Assembly: GCA_013152145.1 (NCBI GenBank)
Contig: JAADGW010000104.1
Coordinates: 1-34,451, forward strand
DNA length: 34,451 nt
Direction: 5' to 3'
From: Deltaproteobacteria bacterium
GTDB lineage: Bacteria > Desulfobacterota > Desulfuromonadia > Desulfuromonadales > Geopsychrobacteraceae
The stretch's first letter is position 1. Each line of letters begins with the position of its first letter. Below are positions 19,287 to 30,351 of the stretch, piece after piece. The notes under the pieces are model-generated. The model was not told the origin of the DNA. It worked only from the letters and a program-made list of their open reading frames with translations, and made no database searches. Made by a program: the position numbers and the translations under genes.

Positions 19287-20248
19287 ACCACCCCCGACTT
19301 GAGCAGATCGTGAAGATGTACAATGCCGATCGGCACAGTTCCCTCGTCATCCTCGAAGACAAACAGCGAGGTGATCGAGTGGCTCTCCATAATCTGCAGC
19401 GCTTTCGCTGCCAGGTTGCGGCGCAGAATCCGTTTGGGAGCAGTGGTCATCACCTCCGCGATCGGCAGTCGCAGACTGTCGAGCCCCTGCTCCATAATCC
19501 GCCGCAGGTCACCGTCGGTAAAAACTCCGACCAGACACCCCCGGGAATCGATGACCCCGGTAATCCCCAGTTGTTTACTGGTAATCTCGAAAAGGGCGTC
19601 ACGCAACAACACCCCCGGCTGAACCAGCGGCACCTCCGTGCCGGTGTGCATCAGGTCTTCAACCCGCAGCAAGAGCCGTTTACCGAGTACCCCGCCGGGA
19701 TGAAACAAGGCAAAATCCTCCGCCTTGAAGCCGCGCTCTTCAAGCAACGCAACAGCCAGGGCATCACCCATCGCCAGGGTCGCCGTGGTACTGGCGGTTG
19801 GGGCCAGACCGAGGGGACAGGCTTCTTCGGCAACGCTGATATCGAGATGGACATCACCGGCAATCGCCAGGCTGCTTTTCGGCTGGCCCGACATGGCGAT
19901 CAACGGCAACCCCATCCGCTTGATCACCGGCAGAATGCGACAGACCTCTTCGGTCTCACCGGAGTTGGAGACAGCAATCACCACATCCCCCTTGGCCAGC
20001 ATGCCGAGATCACCATGAATCCCTTCGGCCGGATGGAGGAAAAAGGTCGGCGTGCCGGTCGAAGCCATGGTCGCGGCGATCTTCTGACAGATCAGCCCCG
20101 ACTTGCCCATCCCGGTAATGACCACCTTCCCCCGGCAGGCCAGGATGATCTCGACAGCCCGGGTAAACGCCCCGTCCAGCCGCGACTGCAGTGCCAGAAC
20201 GGCATCAGCTTCGATCTGCAAGACCCGCTTTGCGGTTTCGATCAGCAA
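19283..20248 (-). CDS. kdsD: Arabinose-5-phosphate isomerase (SIS + CBS domains)
   Basis: KVVITGMGKSGLICQKIAATMASTGTPTFFLHPAEGIHGDLGM and tandem CBS domains. Confidence 0.95.
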   Translation of the reverse strand: MLIETAKRVLQIEADAVLALQSRLDGAFTRAVEIILACRGKVVITGMGKSGLICQKIAATMASTGTPTFFLHPAEGIHGDLGMLAKGDVVIAVSNSGETEEVCRILPVIKRMGLPLIAMSGQPKSSLAIAGDVHLDISVAEEACPLGLAPTASTTATLAMGDALAVALLEERGFKAEDFALFHPGGVLGKRLLLRVEDLMHTGTEVPLVQPGVLLRDALFEITSKQLGITGVIDSRGCLVGVFTDGDLRRIMEQGLDSLRLPIAEVMTTAPKRILRRNLAAKALQIMESHSITSLFVFEDDEGTVPIGIVHLHDLLKSGVV

Positions 20249-21084
20249 GATTCTGCTCCTGTCCCGTCCTGTTTAAAAATGGCATCGATAGCCAGCACTT
20301 GTCGCAACATCCTCTTCACCTGGTCGAGGGGCAAAGAATTGGGGCCGTCACACAGTGCTTGATCGGGATTCTCGTGCACCTCCCAGAATAATCCGTCGAT
20401 GCCGGTGGCCGCAGCCGCCCGTGAGAGTGCGGCGACATACTGGCGTTGCCCGGAGGAGGCGCCCCCGGCGCCGCCCGGTAACTGCACCGAATGGGTCGCA
20501 TCGAAGACCACCGGGTAACCGGTTTCGCGCAGGATCACCAGCGAACGCATGTCGGTCACCAGATTGTTGTAACCGAAGGAGGCGCCGCGCTCGGTCAGCA
20601 GAATCCGGTGATTGCCGGTCGATTCAATTTTCTTGACACCGTGCACCACATCCCACGGGGCCAGAAACTGTCCTTTTTTCAGATTGACCGGCTTGCCGGT
20701 CTTGCCGACCGCGACCAGCAAATCGGTCTGACGGCTCAAAAAAGCCGGAATCTGCAGAATATCGAGAACCTCGGCGGCAGCCGCGATCTGGCTGATATCG
20801 TGAACATCGGAGATCACCGGCAGTGCAAACTCGTTGCGCACCCGTTCGAGAATCCGCAACCCCTCATCCATTCCCGGACCACGGAACGAGGTCACCGAAG
20901 TCCGGTTGGCCTTGTCGTAGGAGGCCTTGAAGACCAGCTGGCAACCGAGCTCCGCGGTGATCGTTTTGAGCCGCTCGGCAATCCGCAACGTCAGGTCTTC
21001 ATTCTCGATGGCGCAGGGCCCGGCGATTAACACCAGCGGCTGTTGACCACCGAAGGTGACTGAACCGACTGTGACTTGTTTCAT
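20242..21084 (-). CDS. kdsA: 3-deoxy-8-phosphooctulonate synthase
   Basis: LIAGPCAIENEDLTLRIAERLK...FKASYDKANRTSVTSFRGPGMDEGL...QIPAFLSRQTDLL. Confidence 0.97.
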   Translation of the reverse strand: MKQVTVGSVTFGGQQPLVLIAGPCAIENEDLTLRIAERLKTITAELGCQLVFKASYDKANRTSVTSFRGPGMDEGLRILERVRNEFALPVISDVHDISQIAAAAEVLDILQIPAFLSRQTDLLVAVGKTGKPVNLKKGQFLAPWDVVHGVKKIESTGNHRILLTERGASFGYNNLVTDMRSLVILRETGYPVVFDATHSVQLPGGAGGASSGQRQYVAALSRAAAATGIDGLFWEVHENPDQALCDGPNSLPLDQVKRMLRQVLAIDAIFKQDGTGAESC

Positions 21085-21088
21085 CAGA

Positions 21089-22864
<1,776 letters not shown>

Positions 22865-23635
22865 CTATAGTTTTTCTTCTGACATCAACCGCGAGACGCG
22901 CTCCAGATCCTCTGGAGTATCAACTCCGTGAGACGAGAATTCGGTCTCGCTGACATAAAGTTTGATACCACTCTCGAGAGCCCGTAATTGCTCAAGATTT
23001 TCCAGCGCCTCGAGCGGAGTTACCGGCATCTTCGGATAGTTCAACAGCAGTTCGCGGCGATAAACATACAGACCGACGTGCCGGTAGAGAACGACCCGGT
23101 CAAGCGCCTCCGCCAGTTCCGCCCGCGAGAGGTCGCGCGGCCAGGGGATCGGTGCCCGGGAGAAATAGAGCGCCAGCCCGGCACTGTCCTTGACCACCTT
23201 AACCACATTGGGATTATAAAAATCCTCGATCTGGTCGATCCGCCCGGCCAGGGTTCCCATCTGCAGCTGCGGATTATCGATCAGCGGCTGTACCGCCTGA
23301 TCGATCATGCGCGGGTCGATCAACGGCTCGTCCCCCTGCACGTTGACAATCAACTCAGCGTCGATCCGCTCAGCCACCTCGGCCAGACGATCGGTTCCGG
23401 TCGGGTGATCGGCACGGGTCAGCATCACTTCTCCGGCGAAACCGTCAACCGCAGCCGCAATCCGTTCATCATCCGTGGCGACAATAACCCGCTCCACGGT
23501 TTTCGCCTTGGAAACCTGATGGTAAACGTGCTGAATCATCGGCAGTCCCTTGATCAACGCGAGAGGCTTGCCGGGAAAGCGGGTTGACGCATAACGGGCG
23601 GGAATGATCGCGGTGGCGAGAGGCAGCTGCTTCAT
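22865..23635 (-). CDS. kdsB: 3-deoxy-manno-octulosonate cytidylyltransferase
   Basis: [36 protein letters not shown]...[14 protein letters not shown]...[13 protein letters not shown]. Confidence 0.97.
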   Translation of the reverse strand: MKQLPLATAIIPARYASTRFPGKPLALIKGLPMIQHVYHQVSKAKTVERVIVATDDERIAAAVDGFAGEVMLTRADHPTGTDRLAEVAERIDAELIVNVQGDEPLIDPRMIDQAVQPLIDNPQLQMGTLAGRIDQIEDFYNPNVVKVVKDSAGLALYFSRAPIPWPRDLSRAELAEALDRVVLYRHVGLYVYRRELLLNYPKMPVTPLEALENLEQLRALESGIKLYVSETEFSSHGVDTPEDLERVSRLMSEEKL

Positions 23636-23791
23636 CGTTCAGGTCCTTTTGTGCACAACACAATTTTACGGCAAAACCATTGGATACTTACGCGAAAAGC
23701 TGATCATGTCAACAGAATCCTGCCGGCTCCACGATCGACACTCCCGGACGCCGGGAAAGGCCACGTCAGCTCGTCATCCAACCTGACCGTT

Positions 23792-25312
23792 TCACCGCGG
23801 CCGCCGGCGCTGCCGATAGAGCAGCACCAGCGCTATGCCGCTCAGCAGCAGGCAGGTTTGCGCCAGGACATCGCCGAAACGGGTATAAAAGGTCGGCTCA
23901 CTGCCGAGACCGACCGTCCCACTGAGCTGCAGTGACTCAAACAGCGGACCGGCAACAGTCACCTTGCCGGAAGGAGCGATCAGTGCAGAAATCCCGGTGT
24001 TGGCTGCCCGGGCCAGCCAGATACGGTTTTCGATGGCGCGAAAACGGGCCATGGCCAGATGCTGATATGGGGCAGAGGAGCGCCCGAACCAGGCATCATT
24101 GGTCAGATTGACCAGCAGGCTGCTGCCCTGACGCACGTAATCCCTGGCCAACTCGGGGAAAATCACCTCGTAGCAGATCAATACTCCAAGTTTGTGACCG
24201 TTGAGCGACAACGGGTTGACTGTCCCGGGGGTAAAATCACCGACTCCGACCACCAGCTTGTTGATAAAGGAAAGCAGCCTGCCGAACGGCACATATTCAC
24301 CGAACGGTACCAGGTGGATTTTATCCGAGCGGCCCAGATTTTTCCCGCTCGGTGAAAACAGATAGGCGCTGTTAAAGTAGCTGACAGCCTTTTCACCCGA
24401 CCGCTGATAAGCCGGACTGCCGACCAGCAGATAGCAGTTATAACGCAATGGAAGCTGCCGCACCTGTTCCGACAGCGGCGACGGATCCTGCAGGAAAAAC
24501 GGGGTCGCTGCCTCCGGCCAGATCAGCAGGTCGGGATGAAAAACCGCCGCCCGGGCGGACAGCTGGAGGTACTTGTCGACGGTCGCCTGCCGATAAGCCG
24601 GATCCCACTTGACCGTCTGACTGATATTCCCCTGGATCAGCGCCACCCGCAGTTGATCCTCACGTTGATCGAGCGGTTGTCCTTCTCGCCAGACACCGTA
24701 ACCGAAATGGCTGAGCACTATCAGCAGGGTCCCGGCCAGCCCCAGCCAGGCGAACCGATTGCGCGGCTGGCGGATAATCCAGGCCAGCGCACAGTTTACG
24801 GTAACCAGCAACAGGCTGACCCCGTAAACACCGGTCACATCGGCACTCTGAATCGCCAGGGGGAAATTCTGCTGCGAATAGCCGAGCAGTGCCCAGGGAA
24901 ACCCGGTCAGCAACCACCCGCGCAGGTATTCCAGGGCCACCCAGAGGACCGGCAGAGTCAGCAGACAGGGCACCCGGAACTGACCCTCCAGGCGGCAGGC
25001 CAGCCAGGTGGCGACGGCAAAATAAAGGGCCAGATAGGTGATCAGAAACAGAAAAGCCAGCAGAGAGAAGATCAGATTCAGACCACCGTAGGTGGTCATG
25101 ACGATATTCAGCCAATAGAGAACGGCGGCAAAAAAGCTGCAACCGCAGGCAAACCCGGAGGCAAAGGGGCGCTGCCTCATCACCAGCAGCAGGGGAATCA
25201 GGGCAACCCAGGCCAGGGGATAAAGATCGGGACGTGGAAAAGCCGCAGCCAGCAGCAAACCGGAAGCGGCCGAAACTATCAGGGTACGATCAAATTGTGG
25301 CATCAAAATCAA
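23792..25312 (-). CDS. lnt: Apolipoprotein N-acyltransferase
   Basis: Multi-TM N-terminus plus CN-hydrolase domain: RVALIQGNISQTVKWDP, LLIWPEAATPFF, GVLICYEVIFPELARDYVRQGSSLLVNLTNDAWFG. Start may be at 25303 (MPQFD). Confidence 0.95.
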   Translation of the reverse strand: MILMPQFDRTLIVSAASGLLLAAAFPRPDLYPLAWVALIPLLLVMRQRPFASGFACGCSFFAAVLYWLNIVMTTYGGLNLIFSLLAFLFLITYLALYFAVATWLACRLEGQFRVPCLLTLPVLWVALEYLRGWLLTGFPWALLGYSQQNFPLAIQSADVTGVYGVSLLLVTVNCALAWIIRQPRNRFAWLGLAGTLLIVLSHFGYGVWREGQPLDQREDQLRVALIQGNISQTVKWDPAYRQATVDKYLQLSARAAVFHPDLLIWPEAATPFFLQDPSPLSEQVRQLPLRYNCYLLVGSPAYQRSGEKAVSYFNSAYLFSPSGKNLGRSDKIHLVPFGEYVPFGRLLSFINKLVVGVGDFTPGTVNPLSLNGHKLGVLICYEVIFPELARDYVRQGSSLLVNLTNDAWFGRSSAPYQHLAMARFRAIENRIWLARAANTGISALIAPSGKVTVAGPLFESLQLSGTVGLGSEPTFYTRFGDVLAQTCLLLSGIALVLLYRQRRRPR

Positions 25313-26166
25313 CTCGGTTCTGCTGCCGTTTCGGTCGCGGGCGGGAAGATCCGTAGCTGGCGAATGGCGCGCTGATCAGCGGCGACCACCAGAATCTCCA
25401 GTGAATCAATCTTTACCCGTTCACCGACAGCGGGAACCCGACCGAGATGCTCGACAACGTAGCCGCCGACGGTATCAAATTTTTCCCGTTCTACGGCAAT
25501 ATCAAAATATTCTTCAAAATCCTCAATGCTGAGACGCCCGTCGACCAGCACGCTGCCGGCCGGCTCCTCAACCAGCCATTCATCCTCCAGGTCATACTCA
25601 TCGCGGATTTCACCAATGATCTCTTCGATCAGATCTTCGATTGTCACCAGACCGGAGGTGCCGCCATATTCGTCGATGATGATGGCGATATGGACACGGG
25701 TTTCACGAAATTCCTGCAACAGCTCGCTGACCAGCTTCGACTCGGGGACCAGACAGGGCGGCCGCAGGACCTCCTCAAGTTTGATCTTATCGAGCGGCTG
25801 CCCCCAGAAACGCAGCAGATCCTTGGCGTAAACCAGACCGATGATATTGTCATTATTCTCTTTGTAGATCGGAATCCGGGAATGACCTGACTTGAGGATG
25901 GCGGCAAGAACGGTACTGAGCGGCTCTTCGGCGTCGACGCAAACCATATCGGTGCGCGGCACCATCACTTCACGAACGATCGTCTCGTCCAGCTCCAGTA
26001 TCGACTGAAGCATGTCCCCCTCATCCTCGTCGATAATCCCGCGCTGTTCAGAAACATCAATCAGATTCTGCAGCTCCTCCTCGGAAGAGGCCTCCGGGCA
26101 ACCGCGGAAAAAACGCAATAACCGCTGCATCCAGCCGGGAGAACCCTGCGAATTGTCATCGTCCAC
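25309..26166 (-). CDS. corC: CBS-domain transporter-associated protein (CorC/YbeX family)
   Basis: IDEDEGDMLQSILELDETIVREVMVPRTDMVCVDAEEPL... two CBS domains, DEYGGTSGLVTIEDLIEEIIGEI, C-terminal CorC/HlyC domain. Confidence 0.93.
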   Translation of the reverse strand: MDDDNSQGSPGWMQRLLRFFRGCPEASSEEELQNLIDVSEQRGIIDEDEGDMLQSILELDETIVREVMVPRTDMVCVDAEEPLSTVLAAILKSGHSRIPIYKENNDNIIGLVYAKDLLRFWGQPLDKIKLEEVLRPPCLVPESKLVSELLQEFRETRVHIAIIIDEYGGTSGLVTIEDLIEEIIGEIRDEYDLEDEWLVEEPAGSVLVDGRLSIEDFEEYFDIAVEREKFDTVGGYVVEHLGRVPAVGERVKIDSLEILVVAADQRAIRQLRIFPPATETAAEPS

Positions 26167-26213
26167 TTTATGCTGACCTCTCCTGTCTTTTCTTCAACAA
26201 ATGTAACTCTTCA

Positions 26214-26324
26214 GCCAGAGGGCCTCGGGTTCAAGGGTGTCGGTCGCCTGGATGGCGACAGTCAAGTCCCAGGGATGGGTTCATGCGGCCCTTGGAGTGG
26301 GCAGCGCGAGGTCATCCATCGCGC
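26214..26324. other. Cluster of short hairpins, most with GGA in the loop, in the corC-ybeY gap
   Basis: GTCGCC-TGGAT-GGCGAC (26243-26259); CCCA-GGGA-TGGG (26268-26279); GCCC-TTGGAGT-GGGC (26288-26302); GCGCGA-GGTCATCCA-TCGCGC (26304-26324; loop reads TGGATGACC on -). Confidence 0.6.
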
Positions 26325-26806
26325 TACTGAACAGTTACCAACAAATAACCGTTTTCAGATAAAAAATCCTGCCGCAATAAAGCGAAAATTTCATGTTCCC
26401 GGGCCTCCATCTGCTGTGCCTGGGCGGCAGTCCCGCGTTCATGGTCATAGCCGAGCAGATGGAGAACGCCATGCAGCAGCAAAAAAATCAGCTCATGCTC
26501 AAAAGGGATGTCCGCCGCCGCCGCATCCTCGGCGGCCCGTTCCGCCGAAATCACCACATCCCCGAGCAGCAGGGGTTGCAGCCCGCTGCCTTCCCCTTCC
26601 TGCATGGCAAAGGAGATGACGTTGGTCGGTCGATCACGTTGCAGATAATCTCGATTGATGTCGCGGATCCCGGCGTTATCAAGAATCAGAATCGACAGCT
26701 CCGCTTCAGGAAATCCCGAGACGCTTAAGATCCTCTGCGCTATCCTTCGCAGCGGCCGCTTCAGGATCTTTTGTTTCCTCTGCCGATTCTCGATCTGAAT
26801 TCTCAT
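26324..26806 (-). CDS. ybeY: Endoribonuclease YbeY
   Basis: MRIQIENRQ...GFPEAELSILILDNAGIRDINRDYLQRDRPTNVISFAMQEGEG...LGDVVIS...LHGVLHLLGYDHE metal-binding motif. Confidence 0.95.
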   Translation of the reverse strand: MRIQIENRQRKQKILKRPLRRIAQRILSVSGFPEAELSILILDNAGIRDINRDYLQRDRPTNVISFAMQEGEGSGLQPLLLGDVVISAERAAEDAAAADIPFEHELIFLLLHGVLHLLGYDHERGTAAQAQQMEAREHEIFALLRQDFLSENGYLLVTVQ

Positions 26807-29109
26807 TCTTATTCTTTGTCCTGTCTCCGCCGTTGTCTTCTTTGTCGTTCTTCTCCCGGACGATATGCACCGGCTCCGGGTAATCGACCCGATGGTGGAA
26901 CGAACCGGCCAGCACCCGGTTGAAACTCTTGGCGATCAAGTGCAGATCCTTCAAGGTCAAATCACACTCATCCAGCTGGCCATCGATAAAGATATTGTTG
27001 ATCAGTTTCTGTACCATCCCCTGAATCCGCGACGGGGTCGGGTCGCTCAGGGTCCGACTGGCCGCCTCGATGGCATCGGCAAGCAGCACCAACGCCGCCT
27101 CCCGAGTCTGCGGCTTGGGTCCGAGGTAGCGGTAATCCCGCTCATCCACCTGCGGCATCCCCGGCTCAACCTGACTTTTGGCCCGGTCGTAAAAAAACTT
27201 GATCAACGAGGTGCCGTGATGTTGCTGAATAATGTCGATCAGTTCGGGTCCCAGCTTGTGCTCCTTCGCCAGCTCCACCCCATCCTTGATATGCGACGTC
27301 AGGATCAGGGCGCTCATTGAGGGGGTCAGTTTGTCATGCTTGTTGCGTTGCCGGCCGCCGTTTTCGATAAAATAGAGCGGTTTTTTAACTTTGCCGATAT
27401 CGTGATAATAGGCCGAAACCCTGGCCAGCAGCGGATTGGCATGAATCGCTTCGGCGGCCGCCTCGACCAGGTTGCCGACCAGAACAGAATGATGATAGGT
27501 GCCGGGTGCTTCGACCATCAGCTGGCGCAGGATCGGCGAGTTCATATTGGCCAGTTCCAGCAACTTGATATCGGTCGTGTACTTGAACAGAGCTTCAACC
27601 AGGGGGATGGTTCCAGTGACGAAAACGGTGCTGAGCAGGCCGCCGAACAGGCCGAAACCGATTTTCCAGAGCAGCATCAGGTCCAGACCGCGACCGGCCA
27701 GAAAATGGATGCCGATCAGCAGCGCCGCATTGGCCAGACCCACCCACATACCGGCCCGGTAGATACTGGAGCGCTCCTGACAATGGCGCACCCCGTGAGC
27801 ACCGACCAGGCTGCTGGTCAAGGCCAGCAGCGCCATCGGCAGGCTGTTGCCGAACAGCATCCCGACCAGAATCGAACTGCTGATGGAAAACAGCAGCGCT
27901 GTTTCCGCATTGAGTACGATCCGGACCAACATGGCGCCCAGCGCAAAAGGAATGGCGTAGAAATAGGCCGAAGAATCGATGTAAGAAAAAGTATTACCCA
28001 GACCGGTGGCGATAAAAATCGACACCTTGATCAGCACAAACAGGGCCAGGAAGACCAGGGTCAAAAACAGCATGTCACGTGAATCGGGGTGGAACTTACG
28101 AATATTGTCACGGGCGTAGTCATAGCAGACATAGATCAGCAACAAGATACAGAGCAACAGCCCCAATGCCGTCGGCAGGCTGCGGCTGTCCCGTCCCGAT
28201 TCGCGAATGGCGCGCAGTTTGAGAATCTGATCCGCGGACACCCGTTCGCCCTCGCGGACAATCATCTCGCCCTTTTTAATCTGGAACAGAACCGGTTTGA
28301 CTTCATCTCGCGCCTGACGGCGGCGTTTCTCGGTTTCTTCCTGATTATAGGTCAGACTGGGGCGCAACTGCTGTTGTATCAATTTCAGCAGGGTCCGATG
28401 TTGCAGCGGTGACAACCCGGGCATCTCATTCAACAGTAATTTCGCCTGTTCCAGGGCCTCATTCAGCGAGGGTGTGCTCCAACACCTCATTCGGCAACTC
28501 TTCACCGCTCGCCTGGTCGCGAACCAGAATCTTTTTTGCCCGATCCACAGTAAATACCGACAGATTGGCAACAATCGGCCGCTCGAAAACCCGCCCCAGC
28601 ATATCACCGACCCGTTGTGAAATCTGCGGATCGAGCGGCAGATCGATCAACGCCTGATACTCGGCCGAGGTCAAGGGCACACCGAAATCTGACTCCAGTT
28701 GCGGCAGGAGTTGCTCCTGGCTGGGAAGGTTTTTAACATCCTGCAGCTCAAGCAACAACTGCAACCCTTTGCGAATCCGCTCAACCGCCTGTTTGCCGGC
28801 AGCGGTCTGATAGTCGTAAACCGGTGGCACCGCGGCCCAGGCCTCATCCTGCTTGGACCGGGTCAGCGGGATATCTTCAACCAGCAGATCGCGTGGCGAC
28901 TTGATATCGCGTGAAGCGATATCCCCCGGAGCATGAAAATCGGGGATAAAACCGCCCTTGGGGACAATAATCAGCGTCAGCAGCAAAGAAACGGCCAGCA
29001 GCAACCAGACGCCGAATCTGGGCTTTCGACGGTTGCGCAAGGCCTGCACACCGCCACCGAAAATGGCAGCGCGCCCCTGTCGCACTTTTTCCAACTCTTC
29101 CTTGGTCAT
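26706..29109 (-). pseudogene. pgpH: PgpH-type 7TM-HD family c-di-NMP phosphodiesterase, frameshifted as presented (mutation or assembly error)
   Basis: N-part 28459..29109 (MTKEELEKVRQGRA...DLLVEDIPLTRSKQDEAWAAVPPVYDY...) and remainder in ORF 26706..28607 (SLNEALEQAKLLL...MIVREGERVSADQI... 7TM ...APGTYHHSVLVGNLVEAAAEAI...SAYYHDIGKVKKPLYFIEN) are in different frames; break near 28459-28475. Confidence 0.87.
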
Positions 29110-29137
29110 AACCCACTCTATGCCGTAAACGGCAATA

Positions 29138-30124
29138 TCACCCGTTTAGCCGTCGTTTCGACGGCAACACCCGGCGGTCTGCCGCCTGGTACGCCTGGAC
29201 AATCGCCTGCACGATCGGATGGCGGACCACATCGACATCAGTAAAATGATTAAAAGCAATCCCCGGCACACCGTCAAGGACATCGATGGCATGTAATAAT
29301 CCCGAGTGTGTCTCGCGCGGCAAATCAACCTGGGTAATATCACCGGTAATCACCGCGCGACTGCCGAAGCCGAGCCGGGTGAGGAACATTTTCATCTGTT
29401 CTGCGGTGGTGTTCTGAGCCTCGTCGAGAATAACAAACGCGTCATTCAGGGTGCGGCCGCGCATAAAGGCCAGCGGCGCCACCTCAACCACCCCGGTAGC
29501 GACCATTTCACGGGCTTTTTCCAGGTCGATCATATCGTACAGAGCATCGTAGAGCGGACGCAGATAAGGGTTGACCTTTTCTGCCAGATCTCCCGGCAGA
29601 AACCCGAGTTTTTCACCCGCCTCGACCGCTGGACGAACCAGCATGATACGGCTGACTTCTTTGCGCATCAGCGCTGCCACCCCCATCGCCATCGCCAGGT
29701 AGGTTTTCCCGGTCCCAGCCGGACCGATACCGAAGACGACATGATTCTGCCGGATGTAATCGATATAGGTCTTTTGTGCCAGACTTTTTGGGGCGATAAT
29801 TTTTTTCCGCGCCGAGACAAAAACCGTATCAAAAAAGATATCCTTCAAGTGGGTCGAAGAATCTGTGGAGAGGATCCGGATGGCGTAATCGATGTCGGTC
29901 GGGTAGAGCGGCATCCCGTCACGCAACAGACCACAGAGTTCTTCCAGCAGGCGGTAGCCGACCTGAACCTGTGCCTGTTCACCGGAGAGGGTGAGAACGG
30001 TCCCCTTGCTGCCGAGGCGGATACCAAGCTTCTTTTCGATCAGTTTCAGATGCTTGTTCTGCTGGCCGAACAGCTGTGCGGCCAGAGCCGCATCGCCAAC
30101 GTCAAAACGCTCGCGAGGACTCAT
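29138..30124 (-). CDS. phoH: PhoH-like ATPase (YbeZ family)
   Basis: VVFGIGPAGTGKTYLAMAMGVAAL...RPAVEAGEKLGFLPGDLAEKVNPYLRPLYDAL...FVILDEAQNTTAEQMKMFLTRLGFGSRAVITGDITQVDLP. Confidence 0.96.
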   Translation of the reverse strand: MSPRERFDVGDAALAAQLFGQQNKHLKLIEKKLGIRLGSKGTVLTLSGEQAQVQVGYRLLEELCGLLRDGMPLYPTDIDYAIRILSTDSSTHLKDIFFDTVFVSARKKIIAPKSLAQKTYIDYIRQNHVVFGIGPAGTGKTYLAMAMGVAALMRKEVSRIMLVRPAVEAGEKLGFLPGDLAEKVNPYLRPLYDALYDMIDLEKAREMVATGVVEVAPLAFMRGRTLNDAFVILDEAQNTTAEQMKMFLTRLGFGSRAVITGDITQVDLPRETHSGLLHAIDVLDGVPGIAFNHFTDVDVVRHPIVQAIVQAYQAADRRVLPSKRRLNG

Positions 30125-30351
30125 ATACGGTATGTACCTTGAAATGATAGCTTTTCACGCTCCCGACCCTAGCACCAAAATTCCCGGATTGCAAGATGTT
30201 GCAACAAGTTCACACCGTCCAGCCGACGGCAGCAGTGAGGGTTGCAAACCCGGCCGGCAATCACCGTAAAACCAGTCGGCCAACAGACAGAAGGGGCTTT
30301 TCAGCCGTCGCCAAATGTCGTATAACTATTTATAATGAGAAGCTTGACCAA

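Noticed and set aside
19310-20362. 350-aa + strand ORF
   Set aside because: Antisense to kdsD, whose SIS/CBS motifs are unambiguous; Gln/Arg/His-rich composition is typical of a shadow ORF in GC-rich DNA.
26170-26619. 149-aa + strand ORF over the hairpin cluster
   Set aside because: Mostly antisense to ybeY with Pro/Arg-rich composition; the RNA-like structure of the gap is more convincing than a protein.
27336-28082. 248-aa + strand ORF (and the similar 24536..25375 ORF)
   Set aside because: Antisense to pgpH and lnt respectively; Gln/Asp/Arg-rich, low complexity, no domain signature.
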